A stretch of 28,318 nt of DNA from positions 1 through 28,318 of the forward strand of contig JBEHYB010000021.1 in NCBI GenBank assembly GCA_048498395.1, read 5' to 3'. Position 1 is the first letter of the stretch; the number at the start of each line of letters is the position of its first letter. The DNA comes from Micavibrio_B sp048498395. Its GTDB lineage: Bacteria; Pseudomonadota; Alphaproteobacteria; Micavibrionales; Micavibrionaceae. A model generated the notes under the pieces. It had not been told where the DNA came from. It saw only the letters and a program-made list of their open reading frames with translations, and made no database searches. Of the stretch, positions 15,812 through 23,123 are shown one piece after another. The position numbers and the translations under genes were made by a program.

Positions 15812-15840
15812 AATCTATTGAAATATTATGAAAATGTCAA
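15812..15840 (-). promoter_or_regulatory. Candidate promoter of the 374-residue gene (leaderless)
   Basis: On the minus strand TTGACA (15840-15835) is followed by a 17-base spacer and TAGATT (15817-15812). The ATG at 15803 comes 8 bases later, so transcription would start at or next to the initiation codon. The -35 forms one half of a dyad whose other half is the -35 of the opposite promoter. Confidence 0.55.
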
Positions 15841-15845
15841 GTATT

Positions 15846-15874
15846 TTGACAAATGGGGGTTATCGCTCTAGGTT
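15846..15874 (+). promoter_or_regulatory. Candidate promoter of the small 64-residue gene
   Basis: TTGACA (15846-15851), a 17-base spacer and TAGGTT (15869-15874) precede a predicted start near 15881. The resulting leader carries AAGGGAG (15883-15889), 8 bases from the ATG at 15898. The -35 pairs with the divergent one as TGTCAA-N5-TTGACA. Confidence 0.55.
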
Positions 15875-15897
15875 TTTGCCTTAAGGGAGATCGAATA

Positions 15898-16092
15898 ATG
15901 TCAATTCTGGTTAAAATAGTGCCTGATCCGCAAAAAGGCTTTCTGCTGAGCGAGGCCTCGGAAGTCTTCAAGGGCCTGCCGGAAATCTCGGGCCAGACCA
16001 CCGAAGAAGTCATCGAAAAATTCAAATCGCACCTGCCGTCAGGCACTGATGTCATGCATGTGGCACCCACGATCGAATTCGATCTGGATTAA
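15898..16092 (+). CDS. Small acidic protein of unknown function
   Basis: A 64-residue protein starting MSILVKIVPDPQKG and ending in PTIEFDLD. No family recognised. It contains no signal peptide or membrane segment and looks like a small alpha/beta fold (strand, helix SEVFKGL, helix TTEEVIEKFKSHL, strand). An in-frame ATG at 15853 would add 15 residues, but the ATG at 15898 has an AAGGGAG site 8 bases upstream and follows the candidate promoter, so it is preferred. uvrB begins 26 bases downstream on the same strand; co-transcription is possible though uvrB has its own -10 element. Confidence 0.65.
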   Translation: MSILVKIVPDPQKGFLLSEASEVFKGLPEISGQTTEEVIEKFKSHLPSGTDVMHVAPTIEFDLD

Positions 16093-16101
16093 AAGCCAAT
16101 C

Positions 16102-16110
16102 TGCTATAAT
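16102..16110 (+). promoter_or_regulatory. Extended -10 element of uvrB (probable leaderless start)
   Basis: TGCTATAAT at 16102-16110 is a perfect extended -10. Only 8 bases separate it from the uvrB ATG at 16119, and no ribosome binding site is present, so the transcript probably begins at the ATG. No good -35 is seen, as is common with extended -10 promoters. No GAAC/GTTC-type LexA box was seen nearby. Confidence 0.55.
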
Positions 16111-16118
16111 TAACTCGC

Positions 16119-18200
16119 ATGAGTTTAGCCCCAGCCCAGCCATTCAAGATAGCATCCGATTTCGAACCTGCCGGCGATCAGCCGGCGGCGATCCGTCAGC
16201 TCGTCACGGGCATCAATGAAGGCTTGAGCGACCAGGTGCTGCTCGGCGTGACGGGGTCGGGCAAGACCTTCACCATGGCGCATGTCATCCAGACGGTGCA
16301 GAAACCGACATTGATCCTTGCGCCGAACAAGACGCTGGCCGCGCAATTATTCGGTGAGATGAAATCTTTCTTTCCCGATAATGCCGTCGAATATTTCGTG
16401 TCCTATTACGATTACTACCAGCCGGAAGCTTATGTGCCGCGCACGGACACGTTTATCGAGAAGGAATCCACGATCAACGAACAGATCGACCGGCTGCGCC
16501 ATGCTGCGACGCGCGCGCTGTTCGAGCGTCGCGATGTCATCATCGTCGCGTCGGTGTCGTGTATTTACGGTATCGGCTCGAAGGAAGATTATTTCGCGAT
16601 GACGTTTGAAGTCAAAGCGGGAGAGCGTATCGACCGTCAGGCTTTGATCGCGAAATTTATCGAGTTGCAGTACAAGCGCAACGACATCGCCTTTGACCGC
16701 GGCACATTCCGCGTGCGCGGCGATACGGTCGAGCTTTTCCCGGCGCACTTCGAAGATCGGGCATGGCGTTTCACGATGTTCGGCGACGAGATCGAGACTA
16801 TCACGGAATTCGATCCGTTAACCGGTGAGAAATTTATCGATATGCCTGGCGTGCGGATTTTCGCCAATTCCCACTATGTCACGCCGGGGCCAACGATCGC
16901 CCAGATGATCACGCAGATCAAGATCGACCTGAAGACGCGTCTTGCTGAACTGGAAGCGGAAGGGAAATTGCTTGAGATGCAGCGCCTGACGCAGCGAACG
17001 CAGTTCGATCTCGAGATGCTGGCCGCGACGGGTATGTGTCAGGGTATTGAAAACTACTCAAGATACCTGACGGGCCGCGCGCCGGGCGAGCCGCCGCCGA
17101 CTTTGATCGAATATATGCCTGAGGATTCACTGCTGATCCTCGATGAAAGTCATGTCATGGTGCCGCAGATCGGCGGCATGTATAACGGCGATCGCGCACG
17201 TAAAACGACACTCGTCGAGTATGGATTCCGCCTGCCGTCGGCGCGCGATAACCGTCCGCTCAAATTCGAGGAATGGAACAAGATGCGGCCGCAGACGATG
17301 TATGTGTCGGCGACACCGGGGCCATGGGAACTTGAACAGACAGGCGGCGTTTTCGCCGAGCAGCTGGTGCGCCCGACAGGGTTGATCGATCCGCCGGTGG
17401 AAATCCGCCCGACGAAAAACCAGGTCGACGACCTGATGCATGAATGCAAGCTCGTCGTCGGGAAGGGCGGGCGCATTCTTGTCACGACGCTGACCAAGAA
17501 AATGGCTGAGGCGCTGACCGAATATCTGACGGAAAACGGGTTGCGGGTGCGCTATCTCCATTCCGATGTCGATACGCTGGAACGGATTGAAATATTGCAT
17601 GATCTGCGTTTGGGCAATTTCGACATACTGGTCGGGATCAACCTGCTGCGCGAGGGACTTGATATCCCCGAATGTATGCTTGTCGCCATTCTCGATGCCG
17701 ACAAGGAAGGTTTCCTGCGCTCAAGAACATCGCTGATCCAGACGATCGGGCGCGCAGCTAGAAACGTCGAAGGCAAGGCGGTGCTTTATGCCGACAGCGT
17801 CACGAAAAGCATGAAGGCGGCAATTGATGAGACGACGCGCCGCCGCAACAAGCAGCTTGAATATAACGCCGCGCATGGCATTACGCCGGAAAGCGTCAAG
17901 AAATCCATCACCAATATCCTGAACAGCGTTTTCGAGCGTGGCGATCATGTCCAGCTGGCGACGGGTTTCTCGGATCAGGAACAGGAGAAATACCTGTCTT
18001 CGCCTGATGCGCTCAAGAAACAGATCAAACGCATGGAAGACAAGATGCGCAAGGCTGCAGCGGATCTGGAATTCGAAGAGGCGGCGCGTTGCCGCGACGA
18101 GATCAGGAAGCTTGAAGCGATGGATCTCGGTCTTGCGCCGCGCCTGATCGACGACGCGCCAAGCCGGAGCCAGCAGGGCCGTAAACGCGGTAAAATATAG
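16119..18200 (+). CDS. uvrB: Excinuclease ABC subunit B
   Basis: The 693-residue UvrB is the damage-verifying helicase-like subunit of nucleotide excision repair; it is loaded by UvrA and then recruits UvrC. Visible marks are Walker A GVTGSGKT (43-50), the Tyr-rich beta-hairpin YYDYYQPEAYVP that clamps DNA, DEI/ILDESH for motif II, the SATPGPWE region, motif V/VI (GINLLREGLDIPE, QTIGRAARN), and a C-terminal UVR domain (KRMEDKMRKAAADLEFEEAARCRDEI) that contacts UvrC. Length is typical. The start MSLAPAQPFKIASDFEPAGDQP agrees with the family N terminus. It is probably leaderless from an extended -10 promoter. Confidence 0.98.
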   Translation: MSLAPAQPFKIASDFEPAGDQPAAIRQLVTGINEGLSDQVLLGVTGSGKTFTMAHVIQTVQKPTLILAPNKTLAAQLFGEMKSFFPDNAVEYFVSYYDYYQPEAYVPRTDTFIEKESTINEQIDRLRHAATRALFERRDVIIVASVSCIYGIGSKEDYFAMTFEVKAGERIDRQALIAKFIELQYKRNDIAFDRGTFRVRGDTVELFPAHFEDRAWRFTMFGDEIETITEFDPLTGEKFIDMPGVRIFANSHYVTPGPTIAQMITQIKIDLKTRLAELEAEGKLLEMQRLTQRTQFDLEMLAATGMCQGIENYSRYLTGRAPGEPPPTLIEYMPEDSLLILDESHVMVPQIGGMYNGDRARKTTLVEYGFRLPSARDNRPLKFEEWNKMRPQTMYVSATPGPWELEQTGGVFAEQLVRPTGLIDPPVEIRPTKNQVDDLMHECKLVVGKGGRILVTTLTKKMAEALTEYLTENGLRVRYLHSDVDTLERIEILHDLRLGNFDILVGINLLREGLDIPECMLVAILDADKEGFLRSRTSLIQTIGRAARNVEGKAVLYADSVTKSMKAAIDETTRRRNKQLEYNAAHGITPESVKKSITNILNSVFERGDHVQLATGFSDQEQEKYLSSPDALKKQIKRMEDKMRKAAADLEFEEAARCRDEIRKLEAMDLGLAPRLIDDAPSRSQQGRKRGKI

Positions 18201-18246
18201 AATTCAGCGTAAATCCGCCCCGGTTTCGCATTTAAAGGGACTATGC

Positions 18247-18252
18247 TATACT
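18247..18252 (+). promoter_or_regulatory. Possible -10 box for the membrane-anchored unknown gene
   Basis: TATACT lies 37 bases before the TTG start at 18290. The base string 17 upstream (TTTCGC) is a poor -35. A ribosome binding site AGGGG lies within 18278-18282, in the leader this promoter would give. Confidence 0.3.
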
Positions 18253-18289
18253 GTCGTCATAGGCACTTGATCTTATTAGGGGATTTTCT

Positions 18290-18898
18290 TTGAACATCTG
18301 GTTTCTGCTCTGGGTCTTTCTCACTGTATTTATTCTGGGACTTTTTTTCTGGTCGTTCCATATCCTGTTGCGCCAGAAACGCACATGGATCGCTTTCGGC
18401 GAAAAAAACAACCTGAACGTCCAGCGTAACGCGCTGTTTAAATCCGCGATCGTCACCGGAAATTTAAAAGGTTCGATGTTCTATCTCTATTCAGAGGAGC
18501 AATCGATCAATCAGGGTGCGTCGCGCCGTTTCCGCACCATCATCCAGTTCGAACTCCCGGCGCCCATGCCGTCGCCGGGAATTGTCGCATCAGCGGAAGC
18601 CGCGAATTTCGCGCGGTCGCTGGGTCTCAAGGAAAGCTACGTTCCGGAGTTCGAGTCCTGGAACAAAAGCATTGTGATTTATGCCGATAATGCCGAATTG
18701 CTGAAGCCGTATTTCACGGAAGAAAGATGCAAGTCGCTCAATTCGCTGATGGCCATCAAATCCATCGCGACGATCCTGATTTTCGACCCGCAGGTCACAT
18801 ATCTGCGTTTTGAAACGGCGGATCCGTTTGACGACATAAACAAACTCGACCGCTTCGTTTCCAAAGCGATCGAGCATGTAAAAATCTTGTCGATTTAA
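18290..18898 (+). CDS. Membrane-anchored protein of unknown function
   Basis: A 202-residue protein starting at a TTG codon, preceded by an AGGGG ribosome binding site about 8 bases upstream; no ATG occurs before the membrane segment. Residues 2-27 (IWFLLWVFLTVFILGLFFWSFHILL) form one transmembrane helix with a following Arg/Lys, so the rest is probably cytoplasmic. The soluble part has alternating strands and helices (SMFYLYSEEQ, RFRTIIQFELP, IVIYADN, TILIFDPQVTYLRFE) and resembles a generic ligand or scaffold domain that I cannot name. It lies alone between uvrB and the convergent cyclophilin genes, whose operon ends 6 bases beyond its stop. Confidence 0.65.
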   Translation: MNIWFLLWVFLTVFILGLFFWSFHILLRQKRTWIAFGEKNNLNVQRNALFKSAIVTGNLKGSMFYLYSEEQSINQGASRRFRTIIQFELPAPMPSPGIVASAEAANFARSLGLKESYVPEFESWNKSIVIYADNAELLKPYFTEERCKSLNSLMAIKSIATILIFDPQVTYLRFETADPFDDINKLDRFVSKAIEHVKILSI

Positions 18899-18904
18899 CA
18901 GTGT

Positions 18905-19483
18905 TTATTTGGCAGTAGCCGCTTTCGGGGCTTCTGTTTCGCCTTTATCGTCGGCAGCAACCGTCATCTTGATGATCTTGTCAGGATTGACCGGCGGTTC
19001 GCCTTTGCGGATCTGATCGACAAATCCCATACCGTCCGTGACCTGGCCCCATACGGTGTATTGGTGGTTCAGGAAGCTGCAATCGTCGAAGCAGATGAAG
19101 AATTGCGAGTTGGCGGAGTTTGGATCTGACGTGCGCGCCATACCGACCGCGCCGCGACCGAAATTGACATCGTTGAATTCAGCCTTGAGGTCAGGAAGTT
19201 CGGAGCCGCCCGAGCCTGTGCCTGTCGGATCGCCTGTCTGGGCCATGAAGCCTTCGATCACGCGGTGGAATTTAAGGCCGTCATAGAAGCCTTTGCGTGT
19301 CAGTTCCTTGATACGCGCGACGTGGTTAGGTGCCTTGTCCGGCAGCAGCTTGATGACAACGCGGCCATAAGCGGTATCCATATAGATTGTATTTTCCGGG
19401 TCCATAGTTTGGGCTTTCGCAGAGTTAAGAGCGCCAGCAGACAGCAGGATTGCGGTTGCCAGTGCCAGTTTAAAAAATTTCAT
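18905..19483 (-). CDS. Exported cyclophilin-type peptidyl-prolyl isomerase
   Basis: This 192-residue enzyme speeds cis-trans isomerisation of proline peptide bonds in exported proteins. A signal peptide (MKFFKLALATAILLSAGALNSAKA) is followed by the cyclophilin domain from about residue 30. Active-site elements are present: FHRVI (72-76, with R74), the QTGDPTGTGSGG loop (82-93) and the NSQFFI segment (125-130). An upstream in-frame ATG would add 19 residues, but the ATG at 19483 has AAAGGA nearby and opens the signal peptide, so it is chosen. It is the second of two tandem exported cyclophilins and keeps the classic active site, unlike its neighbour. It is the last gene of the map-radC-purB run. 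Confidence 0.92.
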   Translation of the reverse strand: MKFFKLALATAILLSAGALNSAKAQTMDPENTIYMDTAYGRVVIKLLPDKAPNHVARIKELTRKGFYDGLKFHRVIEGFMAQTGDPTGTGSGGSELPDLKAEFNDVNFGRGAVGMARTSDPNSANSQFFICFDDCSFLNHQYTVWGQVTDGMGFVDQIRKGEPPVNPDKIIKMTVAADDKGETEAPKAATAK

Positions 19484-19546
19484 GACAGGTCCTTTCGTCA
19501 CGGGAAGGCTTAAATTAGCCATCTGGGCGCGGAAGGGCAAGTAAAG

Positions 19547-20122
19547 TTACTGGTTTCCGGCCGGTATCACCGACTTTTTCACAGGTTCCGGCGCGTCTGA
19601 ATCGGAACTGATGCGGATTCTGATGGTTTTATCAGGCTCGGCGGGCGGTGTGCCCTTGGCCAGTTTATCGACCTGTTCCATCCCTGACACCACCTGTCCG
19701 AAGGCGGTATATTTCCCGGTCAGGTCCGTGCATTTTTCATCGGAAAGGCAAATGAAGAATTGCGAGTTCGCGGAATTTATATCATCGCCGTGACCCATGC
19801 CGAGCGTGCCGCGTTTGAATTTGTAATTGGAAAATTCAGCCGGCAGGTCGGGGAATTTTGATTTGCCGTTCGTGCCTTTCGGATAGCCGGTCTGGGCGAC
19901 GAAGTTTTCAATCACGCGAAACCATTCGAGATCGTTGTAGAAACCCGAGCGGGCGAGGGCGCGGATCTGCTCGACGGTTTTTGGTGCCTTATCGGGCATT
20001 AGCTCGACCTGCACGTCGCCGCCAGTGAGCTCGATGATCATCAGGTTTTCAGGCTTGATGTCTTTGGCGAAAGCCGAGGTGGCGAGAAGGCAGAGGCCGA
20101 GAGTAAGAATAAGTTTTTTCAT
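19547..20122 (-). CDS. Exported cyclophilin-like protein, divergent active site
   Basis: This is a 191-residue paralogue of the next gene, with signal peptide MKKLILTLGLCLLATSAFA and a cyclophilin domain. The usual FHRVI is WFRVI (Arg kept, His lost). The GDPTGTGTGG-like loop is replaced by GYPKGTNGKSK, while NSQFFI is conserved. It may still bind prolines but with altered substrates or weaker catalysis (inference). A C-terminal PVKKSVIPAGNQ tail is unstructured. The gap to purB (20123-20249) carries a nested inverted repeat, so co-transcription with purB may be partial. Confidence 0.88.
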   Translation of the reverse strand: MKKLILTLGLCLLATSAFAKDIKPENLMIIELTGGDVQVELMPDKAPKTVEQIRALARSGFYNDLEWFRVIENFVAQTGYPKGTNGKSKFPDLPAEFSNYKFKRGTLGMGHGDDINSANSQFFICLSDEKCTDLTGKYTAFGQVVSGMEQVDKLAKGTPPAEPDKTIRIRISSDSDAPEPVKKSVIPAGNQ

Positions 20123-20146
20123 GAATATCCCAGTTGTGTTGAAAGT

Positions 20147-20247
20147 CTCCCTCCCATAGGGAGGGATGTAAGGGAGGGGTTTGGATAGTGGTTATATAAT
20201 TTCGATATCAAAACCCCTCTCCCAACCCTCTCCCTATGGGAGAGGGC
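20147..20247. repeat. Nested inverted repeat between purB and the cyclophilin genes
   Basis: The arms 20147-20187 and 20206-20247 are imperfect inverted copies of each other. Each arm also contains its own hairpin: 20149-20155 with 20159-20165 (7 bp) and 20226-20234 with 20238-20246 (9 bp). The core is the CCCTCTCCC / GGGAGAGGG type found dispersed in many bacterial genomes (established in general, copy number here unknown). It ends 2 bases from the purB stop and may act as a terminator or mRNA-stabilising element. Confidence 0.75.
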
Positions 20248-20249
20248 TA

Positions 20250-21548
20250 TTATTGAACGGCCCGATCGACAATAGCCGGTGCATGCTTGATATAAACGCT
20301 GTAGTCGAAGATTTGATCCATGTCGGCCTTTGTCAGTTGACCTGAAACCTGTGGGTCTTTTTCGAGGAATTCGCGCAGCGTGGTTTTACCGTTGCTTTCC
20401 CATACTTTCATGGCGGCTCCCTGCACGAGGCGGTAAGCGTCTTCGCGGGAAATGCCTTTCTGGGTAAGGGCGAGAAGGGTGCGCTGGGAGAAGACCAGCC
20501 CGCCCATGCTCTCGAGATTGGCTTTCATGCGCTCAGGGTAGACGAGAAGCTTGTCGATCACACCGGCGAGGCGGTTCAGCGCGAAATCAAGCGCGATCGT
20601 CGCGTCCGGTGCCATGACGCGTTCAGCAGCTGAGTGCGAGATATCGCGCTCATGCCACAGCGCGACATTCTCCAATGCGGGCACGACATTCGCGCGTACG
20701 AGGCGCGCCAAGCCGGTCAGGTTTTCGGTCAGGACCGGGTTGCGTTTGTGGGGCATCGCGGACGAGCCTTTCTGGCCCGGCGAGAAGAATTCTTCCGCTT
20801 CGCGCACTTCCGTTCTTTGCAGGTGACGGATTTCAACAGCGATGTTTTCAATCGAAGACGCGATCACGGCCAGCGTCGCAAAGAACATCGCGTGACGGTC
20901 GCGCGGAATGACCTGCGTCGAGACGGTTTCGCGGTTAAGGCCCAGTTTCTTCGCGACATATTCTTCGACATCCGGAGGCGTTGTCGCATAGGTGCCGACC
21001 GCGCCCGAGATCGCGCAGGTGGAAACCTCATCCTTGGCGCGCAACAGGCGCTCTTTCGCACGTTTGAAGGCGGCGTAATGCCCGGCAAGCTTCACGCCGA
21101 ATGTCGTCGGCTCGCCATGAATGCCGTGGCTTCGTCCGATGCAGATCGTGTTCTTGTGCTCTATCGCGCGTTTCTTGAGGGCCGCGAGCACGAGATCGAT
21201 ATCTGCGAGCAGGATATCGGAAGCCTGTTGCAGCTGGACTGCGAAGCTTGTGTCGATGACATCGGAAGAGGTCATGCCCTGATGCATGAATTTCGCTTCG
21301 TCGCCTACATGTTCGGCGACGTTGGTCAGGAAGGCGATGACATCATGTTTGACTTCGCGCTCGATCTCATCGATGCGGTTCGCGTCGAACTTGCCGCGCT
21401 CGCGGATCGCCTTTGCCACACCTTTCGGAATGGAGCCGTTGATTTCCATGGCTTCGGCGGCGAGAGTTTCTACCTCGAGCATAATGCGGAAGCGGTTGTC
21501 CGGTTCCCAGATTTTGGCCATCTCAGGGCGTGTATAGCGCGGTATCAT
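20250..21548 (-). CDS. purB: Adenylosuccinate lyase
   Basis: The 432-residue enzyme of the fumarase/aspartase superfamily cleaves SAICAR and adenylosuccinate in purine synthesis, releasing fumarate. The superfamily signature SSAMPHKRNP is at 262-271. The substrate-binding TSSDVIDT (93-100) and the catalytic-His region RSHGIHGEPTTFG (H141, H144) are intact. Its ATG overlaps the radC stop by 4 bases (ATGA), so it is probably coupled to radC. Length and N terminus (MIPRYTRPEMAKIW) agree with bacterial short-type PurB. Confidence 0.97.
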   Translation of the reverse strand: MIPRYTRPEMAKIWEPDNRFRIMLEVETLAAEAMEINGSIPKGVAKAIRERGKFDANRIDEIEREVKHDVIAFLTNVAEHVGDEAKFMHQGMTSSDVIDTSFAVQLQQASDILLADIDLVLAALKKRAIEHKNTICIGRSHGIHGEPTTFGVKLAGHYAAFKRAKERLLRAKDEVSTCAISGAVGTYATTPPDVEEYVAKKLGLNRETVSTQVIPRDRHAMFFATLAVIASSIENIAVEIRHLQRTEVREAEEFFSPGQKGSSAMPHKRNPVLTENLTGLARLVRANVVPALENVALWHERDISHSAAERVMAPDATIALDFALNRLAGVIDKLLVYPERMKANLESMGGLVFSQRTLLALTQKGISREDAYRLVQGAAMKVWESNGKTTLREFLEKDPQVSGQLTKADMDQIFDYSVYIKHAPAIVDRAVQ

Positions 21549-22240
21549 ATCAGTCCCATGTTTCTCATAGAGTTGGTGCCATTTCTCGATACGATAATGT
21601 GATCGTGAATGACAATAGAGAACGGTTTCCCGGCCTCCATAATGGCTTCGGTCATTTCAATATCAGCGCGCGACGGTGTCGGGTCGCCGCTTGGGTGGTT
21701 GTGCGCAAGGATCAGCGCGGTTGCGCCAAGTTCCAGCGCGCGTTTCATGATTTCGCGCGGGTAGGCCGGTGTATGATCCACCGTTCCCGATTGCTGGATT
21801 TCATCGGCGATGAGTTCGTTCTTCTTGTTCAGGAACAGCAGGCGAAAATGTTCTTTCTGCTCGCGCGCCATTGTCGCCTGCAGGTAATCGACGAGCTTCG
21901 TCCAGGAATTGAGCACAGGCCGTTTCAGCAGATCCTGTTTCATCAGGTGAAGCGCCGAAGCCTGGATCAGGCGGATCGTCACGGCGGAGATTTCGCTCAG
22001 CCCGAAATTCTCAAGCTGTTCTGGCGAGGCGTGCAGGACTGACTGGAAACTGCCGAAATGTTGGATCAGCGATTTGGCAAGAGGCTTCACGTCGCGGCGT
22101 GGAATGGCCGAGAATAGAATGAGTTCCAGAATTTCGTAATCGGCCAGCGCATCGATGCCGCTTTTCAGAAAACGCTGACGCAGACGATCCCGGTGACCGG
22201 AATAATGAGGCGCGTCTTCTTTCAGGGCTGGTTCAGACAT
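21545..22240 (-). CDS. radC: RadC family JAB/MPN-domain protein
   Basis: A 231-residue RadC-like protein. The N-terminal half contains a helix-hairpin-helix-like region (ILFSAIPRRDVKPLA, NFGLSEISAV), and the C-terminal half is a JAB1/MPN domain with the complete metal motif HNHPSGDPTPSRAD (H180, H182, D193). The family is named for DNA repair, but that role is doubtful; a metal-dependent hydrolase activity is inferred. An upstream in-frame ATG exists at 22285, but the ATG at 22240 overlaps the map stop by 8 bases and matches family starts, so it is chosen. It lies between map and purB in a tight operon. Confidence 0.9.
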   Translation of the reverse strand: MSEPALKEDAPHYSGHRDRLRQRFLKSGIDALADYEILELILFSAIPRRDVKPLAKSLIQHFGSFQSVLHASPEQLENFGLSEISAVTIRLIQASALHLMKQDLLKRPVLNSWTKLVDYLQATMAREQKEHFRLLFLNKKNELIADEIQQSGTVDHTPAYPREIMKRALELGATALILAHNHPSGDPTPSRADIEMTEAIMEAGKPFSIVIHDHIIVSRNGTNSMRNMGLI

Positions 22241-23051
22241 AGGGCGGTTTATCCCAGCCTTTTGGCGAGGCGGTGAAGATTTCAAAGCCCGTGTCGGTAA
22301 CGGCGAGCGAATGTTCGAACTGTGCCGAAAGCGAACGGTCCCGCGTCACGGCGGTCCAGCCGTCATTGAGAACTTTCGTCGGCCAGTCGCCGGCATTGAT
22401 CATCGGTTCGATGGTGAAGAACATGCCGGGCTCGAGAATGATGTCGTCGGATTCCGGTTCCCAGTAATGAAGCACGCTCGGCGCGGCGTGGAAGCTGCGC
22501 CCCAGACCGTGACCGCAAAAATCACGCACGACGGAAAAGCGTTCTTTTTCGGCGATCGCCTGTATGGTCTTGCCGATTTCACCAAGGCGCACGCCCGGCT
22601 TGATGATCTGGATACTTTCCATCAGCGCTTTATAGGTGATCTCATTCAGGCGCTTGGCTTTGACGGAAACATTCCCGGCTTCGTACATACGGCTCGTGTC
22701 GCCGAACCAGCCATCGAGAATAACTGTCACGTCGATATTCACGATATCGCCGTCCATCAATTTTTTCGGACCCGGAATACCATGACAGACAACATGGTTG
22801 ATCGAGGTGCAGATCGTTTTCGGATAACCTTTGTACCCAAGACAGGCGGGGATCGCGTTGTTCTTAATAATAAAATCATAGCAGCGCTGATCAAGTTCCT
22901 CGGTCGTCACGCCGACTTTGACGAAAGGCGTAATCATGTCGAGCGTCTCCGCCGCCAGTCGCCCGGCGCGGCGCATTCCTTCGAAATCCGCAAGCGGATG
23001 AAGTTCAATTCCATCCTGGTTAAAAGTATTCTTGGCGGGCAGGTCTTTCAC
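22233..23051 (-). CDS. map: Methionine aminopeptidase type I
   Basis: With a GTG start the protein has 272 residues and removes N-terminal methionine from nascent proteins. The five metal ligands are visible at D107, D118, H181, E215 and E246, with the substrate-binding H90 in CHGIPG. The open frame extends upstream to 23492, but that part runs through the divergent CinA-like gene and has no family similarity. The GTG at 23051 follows a purine-rich AAGAAAG and gives the usual family length; a TTG slightly upstream is a second choice. It is the first gene of the map-radC-purB-cyclophilin run. Confidence 0.93.
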   Translation of the reverse strand: MKDLPAKNTFNQDGIELHPLADFEGMRRAGRLAAETLDMITPFVKVGVTTEELDQRCYDFIIKNNAIPACLGYKGYPKTICTSINHVVCHGIPGPKKLMDGDIVNIDVTVILDGWFGDTSRMYEAGNVSVKAKRLNEITYKALMESIQIIKPGVRLGEIGKTIQAIAEKERFSVVRDFCGHGLGRSFHAAPSVLHYWEPESDDIILEPGMFFTIEPMINAGDWPTKVLNDGWTAVTRDRSLSAQFEHSLAVTDTGFEIFTASPKGWDKPPYV

Positions 23052-23080
23052 TTGACGTCTTTCTTCGTACAACCTAAATT
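23052..23080 (+). promoter_or_regulatory. Candidate promoter of the CinA-domain gene
   Basis: TTGACG (23052-23057), a 17-base spacer and TAAATT (23075-23080) point to a start near 23087. This leaves a leader of about 37 bases before the ATG at 23124. The -35 abuts the GTG start of the divergent map gene. Confidence 0.45.
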
Positions 23081-23123
23081 CTGTATTCCATATCAATATC
23101 TTATTCACTATGTATTTGGCAAC

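Noticed and set aside
15818..15871. 17-codon plus-strand leader peptide with a strong GAGGAGGT site and a TTG start
   Set aside because: The candidate plus-strand promoter begins transcription downstream of it, and there is no other sign of coding; the site is explained as bases next to the divergent ATG.
15853..15897. Longer start of the small 64-residue protein
   Set aside because: It would begin inside the candidate promoter; the ATG at 15898 has the better-placed AAGGGAG.
22311..23123. Long plus-strand open frame continuous with the CinA-domain gene
   Set aside because: It runs antisense through map and has no family similarity; the CinA-domain family start is at 23124.
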